Source of the DNA: an uncultured Fastidiosipila sp.
Lineage (GTDB): Bacteria > Bacillota > Clostridia > Saccharofermentanales > Fastidiosipilaceae
DNA: 6,653 nucleotides
Direction of reading: 5' to 3'
Assembly (NCBI GenBank): GCA_938014865.1
Contig: CALLQJ010000016.1
Coordinates: 1 to 6,653 of the forward strand
Part shown: one piece after another, positions 1 to 4,840 of the stretch
Layout: every line of letters begins with the position of its first letter
Position numbering within the stretch: the stretch's first letter is position 1
Notes under the pieces: model-generated
The model's input: the letters and a program-made list of their open reading frames with translations, nothing else
Told to the model about the DNA's origin: nothing
Database searches by the model: none
Translations under genes and position numbers: made by a program

Positions 1-76
1 TGAAAAGGAGTTTACATTGTACAGAATTGAATTTCAGTTTAATTTGCAATTCTCAGTAAATAGATGGAGGTAAAAA
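1..76 (+). other. Leader upstream of the PTS permease; upstream gene boundary unresolved
   Basis: This AT-rich stretch ends in a clear ribosome binding site (GGAGG at 66-70, 6 nt before the ATG at 77). A second SD-like AAGGAG lies at 5-10. One frame is open from the window edge to a TAA at 71-73, so these bases could encode the last ~23 residues of an upstream gene. Another frame stops at 57-59, and a TGA stands at 1-3. Which stop belongs to the upstream gene cannot be decided here. In operons of this family the upstream neighbours are usually the EIIA and EIIB subunits, which this permease needs. I found no convincing promoter or operator. Confidence 0.35.
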
Positions 77-1360
77 ATGGTTGACTTTTTAGTTGAATTT
101 CTGAGTACTCCAACAATAGTAATGGGAATAGTGGCTCTTATCGGATTAATAGCAATGCGCAAGAGCCCATCAACAGTAATAACAGGTACAATAAAAACTA
201 TATTAGGGTTTATGGTTCTTAATGCCGGATCCGGAGTTATCGTTGGATCTCTTGCTAACCTGAATACAATGTTTAATGCAGCATTTGGGATTTCAGGTGT
301 TGTTCCTGAAGACAACAGTTTAGTTGCTGCTGTACAAACAGTGTTAGGCTTTGAAACACCTATGATCATGTTGTTTAGCTTCTTGATCAACATTTTACTT
401 GCAAGGATAACTCCGTTTAAATATATTTTCTTGACCGGACATATGATGTTTTCCTTTGCAGGAACAATGGCAATTGTATTAGATCAACTTGGCGTAAATG
501 GTTGGCAAGCAATTATTATAGGTAGTCTTATTCAAGGTGCATGCATGGTTATTTTCCCTGCTATTGCACAGCCTTTCGTAAGAAAAATATTAAATACGGA
601 CAGTGTAGCCTTTGGCTTTTGGGGATCGAGTCTGGTCTGCTTTTGCGGTTGGCTTGGAAAATTAGTTGGTAAAAAAGATAGAGACCCGGAAAAAGATACG
701 TGGGAATCAGTTAATGTTCCTAAAAGCATTGACTTTTTAAAAGACATGTCTGTTTTGATGAGTATTGTCATGCTTGCGGTGTATATTCTTACTGCATTGT
801 TGGCTGGAAGAGAGACAATGCTTGAACTTAGCGGCGGCAATAATATTATACTTTTTGCAATTCTCCAGGGGTTAACGTTTGTAGCCGGAATTTTAATTCT
901 GTTACAGGGTGTCAGAATGTTCCTCGGAGAAATTATTCCCGCATTTAAAGGTATCAGCGAGAAATTAGTTCCTGGTGCAAGACCTGCTCTTGATATTCCG
1001 ATTTTTTATGCTGCGGGTCCCGTGGCAACAACAATTGGTTTCTTATTTGCCATGGTTGGTGGCCTTATCGCAACATTGATCAGCACCCAAATGTCAGTTG
1101 TTGTCCTTCCCGGTGTAATCGGACTTTTCTTTATGGGAGGTGCAGCAGGTGTCTTTGGAGATAAACTCGGAGGTAAACGAGGAGCAGTCGTTGCAGGTTT
1201 GAGCCTAGGTTTCTTATTTACAATTATTGTCGCCTTGGCATATCCCTTAATAGACGTTACAAGATACGGTATTGAAGGTCTCTGGTTTGCATCAACTGAT
1301 GCCATCATAGTTTCCGTGATTATGAAACTTATCGGAATGTTATTTGGTATAGCCATTTAA
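77..1360 (+). CDS. PTS EIIC permease, ascorbate (UlaA/SgaT) family, substrate uncertain
   Basis: This is the membrane EIIC subunit of a phosphotransferase system. It would move a substrate across the cytoplasmic membrane while EIIB phosphorylates it. The 427 residues are very hydrophobic, with about 10-11 membrane segments by eye, and a charged loop at about 197-217. UlaA-family signatures are clear: GTIKTILGF at 37-45 followed by NAGSG at 49-53, LTGHMMF at 119-125, QGVRMF at 277-282, and AFKGIS then LVPGARPALD ending at D306. Against E. coli UlaA (465 aa, recalled), H122 matches H135 and D306 matches D314. Q139 becomes S126, and the GHQQQ stretch around H194/Q195 becomes GFWGS (180-184). The ligand may therefore not be ascorbate. 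The start is supported by GGAGG at 66-70. No EIIA or EIIB domain is fused, so both must be encoded elsewhere, probably upstream. The family is certain; the substrate is not. Confidence 0.93.
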   Translation: MVDFLVEFLSTPTIVMGIVALIGLIAMRKSPSTVITGTIKTILGFMVLNAGSGVIVGSLANLNTMFNAAFGISGVVPEDNSLVAAVQTVLGFETPMIMLFSFLINILLARITPFKYIFLTGHMMFSFAGTMAIVLDQLGVNGWQAIIIGSLIQGACMVIFPAIAQPFVRKILNTDSVAFGFWGSSLVCFCGWLGKLVGKKDRDPEKDTWESVNVPKSIDFLKDMSVLMSIVMLAVYILTALLAGRETMLELSGGNNIILFAILQGLTFVAGILILLQGVRMFLGEIIPAFKGISEKLVPGARPALDIPIFYAAGPVATTIGFLFAMVGGLIATLISTQMSVVVLPGVIGLFFMGGAAGVFGDKLGGKRGAVVAGLSLGFLFTIIVALAYPLIDVTRYGIEGLWFASTDAIIVSVIMKLIGMLFGIAI

Positions 1361-1397
1361 AAAATAAAAAGTTTCAATATAGATTGGAGTTAAGCAT

Positions 1398-2312
1398 ATG
1401 AAAAAAGTAAGAACAGTAACGGGAGATATACCTGCAGAGGAAATGGGATTTACATATCCCCATGAACATCTTCACGCCGTACCGCCTCCCCAACAAAAAG
1501 ATAGAGATCTGGAATTGAGTGATTACGATAAAAGTGTGAAGGAATTGCTTAATTTTAAATCTGCAGGTGGATGTACTTTGGTTGAAGCCTCAACTATAGA
1601 CTATGGACGCGATTTGAATCTTCTGAAGAAAATGAGCATTGAAAGCGGTGTTAATGTTGTAGGCACAACCGGATTTAATAAACATATATATTATCCGGGA
1701 TGGGTAGAAGAAAAGAGTACCGAAGAAATTGCAGATATGTTGCTCCGTGATATTACCGAAGGCGGAGACGGCGGTGATGTTAAGGCCGGTTTCTTAAAAA
1801 TCGGAACGTATTATAATTATATCCATCCTCTTGAAGAAAAAACTGCAGTAGCAGCTGTTATTGCACAGAAAAAAACCGGAGCTGCGATTTGGGGGCATAC
1901 AGAGGCCGGAACGATGGGCTTAGAAGTGCTTGAGATCTTGAAGCGTGAAGGAGCTGATTTTTCACATGTATGTCTGGGCCATTTAGATAGAAATCCGGAT
2001 GAATACTATCTCTTGAAACTTGCTGAACAAGGAATTTATCTACAATTCGACGGACCGGGAAAAGTAAAATATTATCCCGACAGTGTTCGAGTGGCATTAA
2101 TTAAATCTCTTATTTCACATGGACATATTGATCAAATGTTGATTTCAGGAGACATGGGAAGAGCCTCTTACCTTGAAGCGTATGGAGGAGGACCGGGATT
2201 TAAATTTATAGCAAGCAAATTTATCCCCAGATTGTTAGATGAAGGTATAAGTGAAGAAGATATTCACAAAATCTTTTATGATAATCCACAACGCTGGTTA
2301 GCGACATTTTAA
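1398..2312 (+). CDS. Phosphotriesterase-family metallohydrolase, probable phospho-lactonase
   Basis: A cytoplasmic TIM-barrel hydrolase of the phosphotriesterase (PTE/COG1735) branch of the amidohydrolase superfamily, 304 aa, close to family length. All expected binuclear metal ligands are visible: H22 and H24 in PHEHL, the probable carboxylated lysine K134 in AGFLK, H167 in GHTEAG, H195 in GHLDRN and the catalytic D252 in SGDMGR. A glycine-rich loop (YGGGPGF, 262-268) follows the aspartate. Characterised PTE relatives from Listeria, Bacillus halodurans and Mycoplasma synoviae hydrolyse phosphorylated aldono-1,4-lactones, and genuine phosphotriesterases are rare. Its place 37 bp after a PTS permease fits a substrate already phosphorylated on entry. 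It could replace the unrelated UlaG lactonase of classical ascorbate operons. The start is supported by GGAG at 1386-1389. No signal peptide is seen. The family is sure; the lactone substrate is inference. Confidence 0.9.
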   Translation: MKKVRTVTGDIPAEEMGFTYPHEHLHAVPPPQQKDRDLELSDYDKSVKELLNFKSAGGCTLVEASTIDYGRDLNLLKKMSIESGVNVVGTTGFNKHIYYPGWVEEKSTEEIADMLLRDITEGGDGGDVKAGFLKIGTYYNYIHPLEEKTAVAAVIAQKKTGAAIWGHTEAGTMGLEVLEILKREGADFSHVCLGHLDRNPDEYYLLKLAEQGIYLQFDGPGKVKYYPDSVRVALIKSLISHGHIDQMLISGDMGRASYLEAYGGGPGFKFIASKFIPRLLDEGISEEDIHKIFYDNPQRWLATF

Positions 2313-2327
2313 AGGAAGGGAGACACT

Positions 2328-3062
2328 ATGGCTTACATTTTGCAAAATTTAACACGTTCAGAAGCTAAAATGAGATTAGAAAAGATGCCTGTCGGAATCG
2401 TTCCGGTAGGTTCTACGGAACAGCATGGACCACATTTGCCATTAGGTACAGATGTATTTTTAGCAGAAAACTTGGCATGTCGTGTTTCTGATGCAACAGG
2501 AGCCATGGTGTTTCCTTCTTTGAATTTTGGTTATTCCTGGGGATGGAAAGATATTCCGGGAACTGTTACATTATCAGAATCACTTCTTGAAGAAGTTTTA
2601 AAGGAAATTGCATTTTCTGTAGACAGATATGGTTTGAAGATTCTAATTTTTCTTGATGGCCATGAAGCAAATCGAAGTGCAATGAAATATGCGATTCGAA
2701 CAATACAGGAGGAAGTCTCGGTTAAATTAATAGGAATGTTTTATCCGGGATTATCACAAGTATATGAAGAACATATCGAATCACCCACATGGGGAGGAAT
2801 GTTTCATGCAGGTGAGTTTGAAACTTCTTTGATGCTTGCTTCCGATAAAGAAAAACTGGTAGTAATGGATAAAGCGACTAAAGAATATCCTGAGAAACCT
2901 TACCTATATGGAATGGATGACTCATCCATAGGAAAAATAAGTAAGAGCGGAGTGTATGGTGATTCAACTTTAGCTACAAGAGAAAAGGGTGAAGCCATGT
3001 TTACGAAGTTTACAGAAAATATTGCTCAAATTATTAAAAAAACTTTAGAAGAGTATAGTTAA
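2328..3062 (+). CDS. Creatininase-family metallohydrolase
   Basis: A 244-aa cytoplasmic protein of the creatininase family (PF02633), near the usual 240-260 aa. Known members include creatinine amidohydrolase, the formamidase ArfB and the mycofactocin protease MftE, so the family name does not fix the substrate. The N-terminal metal site is intact: GSTEQHGPHLPLGTD (28-42) supplies E31, H33 and D42. The C-terminal HAGEFETS (160-167) supplies the conserved E163. The middle motif, usually NGHGGN, reads DGHEAN (110-115): H112 is kept but both glycines are replaced. The gene begins 15 bp after the PTE-family gene with a strong SD (AAGGGAG, 2316-2322), so the two are probably co-translated and may act in successive steps on the imported compound. 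Creatinine itself is unlikely because the context is sugar-type PTS uptake. The reaction is unknown. Confidence 0.88.
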   Translation: MAYILQNLTRSEAKMRLEKMPVGIVPVGSTEQHGPHLPLGTDVFLAENLACRVSDATGAMVFPSLNFGYSWGWKDIPGTVTLSESLLEEVLKEIAFSVDRYGLKILIFLDGHEANRSAMKYAIRTIQEEVSVKLIGMFYPGLSQVYEEHIESPTWGGMFHAGEFETSLMLASDKEKLVVMDKATKEYPEKPYLYGMDDSSIGKISKSGVYGDSTLATREKGEAMFTKFTENIAQIIKKTLEEYS

Positions 3063-3081
3063 AAACCGAAAATGTAGTTTT

Positions 3082-3086
3082 GGGGG
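3082..3086 (+). promoter_or_regulatory. Ribosome binding site that fixes the Enzyme I start
   Basis: A GGGGG run lies 5 nt before the ATG at 3092. An upstream in-frame TTG (3080-3082) would add four residues, but its G is part of this run and I see no good SD placed for it. Starting at 3092 also gives the normal Enzyme I N-terminus and puts the active histidine at residue 189, as in E. coli. Confidence 0.75.
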
Positions 3087-3091
3087 ATATT

Positions 3092-4729
3092 ATGCGAGAA
3101 CTCTATGGTATAGGCGTACAGGACGGGCTTGCTTATGCAAAATTGCATTTTCTGAAAAATTATAAAGTCAATGAAAAAACGAAATCAGAAGCTCTATCAT
3201 CAGAAAATGAACTGAAAAAATTCGAAATGGCACTAGAAAGAGCCGTTGAAGAACAAAATAATTTATACAATAAGGCGCTTAAAAATACTGATCAGGAAAC
3301 GGCAAATATTTTCAAGATTCATACGCTTATGTTGGAAGATGATTTTTATGCTGGGGAAATACGTCGGCTGATAAAAGATCAATCGATGACGGCTGAAAAT
3401 GCTATCAAAGAAGTAAGCCAAAAACAAATACAAATGTTCGAAGATATGGAGGACGACTATCTAAAGGAAAGAAGTGCAGATGTTAAAGATATAACGAGAG
3501 AACTTCAGATTGCTCTGAATGAAGAAGACAGTAATGTATGGGATCTTCTAGAACCGTCAATAGTTATTGCTGAAGATATCACACCAAGTCAGGCTTTGCG
3601 ATTGGATAAAGATAAAATAAAAGGGTTTGTTACAAAAGAGGGCTCTACTAATAGTCATACCGCAATTTTAGCCCGAACTATGGGAATTCCGGCGATAGTA
3701 CAGTGCCAAGATTTATCTTCAGAATTGGATGGGAAAATAGCCATATTAGATGGAAATAGTGGTAAGCTCATCGTCGAGCCTACTTCAGGACTTTTAAACG
3801 AATATAAAGAAAAAATAGAAGATGAAAAAAAACAAAAAAGAGATTTAATTGATTTAGTAGGCAAGAAAAATATTACCCTTGATAATAAAGAAATAAAAGT
3901 GTATGCAAATATAAGTAGTTTAGATGAGATGGAATTAGCCGATACAAATGATGCCGGTGGAATTGGTTTGTTTAGATCTGAATTTATTTATTTGGATAGT
4001 GATGATTATCCCAGCGAAGATGAACAATTTAAAATTTATTCGAAAGTTTTAAAACATTTTTATCCAAAAGAAGTTGTTATACGTACCTGTGATATTGGTG
4101 CAGACAAAACAGTAGATTACATGGGTTTAGAAAAAGAAGAGAATCCGGCCATGGGGTTAAGAGCTATAAGATTATCTTTAAGTCGGCCGGAATTTTTCAA
4201 AACTCAACTAAGAGCTCTATTAAGATCTTCTGTTCATGGAAAGCTCAATGTTATGTTTCCTCTAATCACTCATGTAGAAGAAGTCCGGAAATGCAAGAAA
4301 ATATTAGCTGAATGTAAATCTGAATTAATTGAGGAAAACAAAAATTTTAAGGACTTTCCGATTGGAATAATGATTGAAACCCCGGCAGCAGCATTATGTG
4401 CTGAAGAATTAGCAAGCGAGGTCGAATTTTTTTCCATAGGGACAAACGATCTTATGCAGTATACTTGTGCTCTTGATAGGCAAAATGCAAATTTAACGCC
4501 TTTTACCGATCCGCACCACCCTGCAATTTTACGTCAAATTCAAATGACAGTTAAAGCAGGTCATAAGTACAATTGCTGGGTTGGCATTTGTGGCGAGCTG
4601 GGTGCAGATCTACGTTTAACAGAGACATTCTTAAATATGGGAGTTGATGAGTTATCAGTAAGTCCGGGTAAAATCTTACCTTTACGACAGAAAATACGAA
4701 ATAGTTACGCAAACAAAAGAGATACATGA
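3092..4729 (+). CDS. ptsI: PTS Enzyme I (PEP-protein phosphotransferase)
   Basis: The soluble first enzyme of the phosphotransferase system. It takes phosphate from PEP onto a histidine and passes it to HPr. The protein has 545 aa, against about 575 in E. coli. Domains in order are the helical HPr-binding region (about 3-125), the swivelling phosphohistidine domain (about 152-227) and the PEP-binding TIM barrel (about 250-540). The active histidine is H189 in EGSTNSHTAILAR. PEP-site residues are present: R295 (GLFRSEF), R331 (IRTCDIGADK), E429 (IMIETPAA), D453 (SIGTNDL), R463 (LDRQN) and catalytic C500 (GICGELGAD). Nothing essential appears lost, so it should be active. It is the last gene of the operon, 29 bp after the creatininase-family gene and just before a terminator. 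No HPr gene is visible. Its place in a substrate-specific operon suggests a dedicated copy, or the only Enzyme I of a host without a general PTS. Confidence 0.96.
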   Translation: MRELYGIGVQDGLAYAKLHFLKNYKVNEKTKSEALSSENELKKFEMALERAVEEQNNLYNKALKNTDQETANIFKIHTLMLEDDFYAGEIRRLIKDQSMTAENAIKEVSQKQIQMFEDMEDDYLKERSADVKDITRELQIALNEEDSNVWDLLEPSIVIAEDITPSQALRLDKDKIKGFVTKEGSTNSHTAILARTMGIPAIVQCQDLSSELDGKIAILDGNSGKLIVEPTSGLLNEYKEKIEDEKKQKRDLIDLVGKKNITLDNKEIKVYANISSLDEMELADTNDAGGIGLFRSEFIYLDSDDYPSEDEQFKIYSKVLKHFYPKEVVIRTCDIGADKTVDYMGLEKEENPAMGLRAIRLSLSRPEFFKTQLRALLRSSVHGKLNVMFPLITHVEEVRKCKKILAECKSELIEENKNFKDFPIGIMIETPAAALCAEELASEVEFFSIGTNDLMQYTCALDRQNANLTPFTDPHHPAILRQIQMTVKAGHKYNCWVGICGELGADLRLTETFLNMGVDELSVSPGKILPLRQKIRNSYANKRDT

Positions 4730-4751
4730 TAAACGGATGCATTAGAATAAG

Positions 4752-4787
4752 AAAATCCCCGCCTTCCTGGAAAGCGGGGATTTTTTC
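4752..4787. terminator. Intrinsic terminator, probably bidirectional, between convergent genes
   Basis: A perfect 11-bp stem, AAAATCCCCGC (4752-4762) with GCGGGGATTTT (4774-4784), closes an 11-nt loop. On the + strand it leads into a run of six T (4781-4786), giving strong termination of the PTS operon 23 bp after the Enzyme I stop. On the - strand the same stem is followed by TTTTCTTATT, a weaker U-tract, so it may also end the converging xanthine dehydrogenase transcript, whose stop codon lies 54 bp from this element. Confidence 0.93.
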
Positions 4788-4840
4788 TGCCTGTCTTTCA
4801 CAGCCGCCGCTGCCTGTTTCATACAACTTGCCGGAGCTTT

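Noticed and set aside
11..43. Possible promoter with TTTACA (11-16) and TTTAAT (38-43).
   Set aside because: The spacer is 21 bp, too long for a normal sigma-A promoter, and the region may be coding sequence of an upstream gene.
1361..1397. Possible attenuator or terminator between the permease and the PTE-family gene.
   Set aside because: The 37-bp gap is AT-rich but has no stable hairpin. It contains only the ribosome binding site of the next gene.
3080..3082. TTG as the Enzyme I start.
   Set aside because: It has no suitably placed SD of its own, while the ATG at 3092 has GGGGG at the right distance and gives the standard N-terminus.
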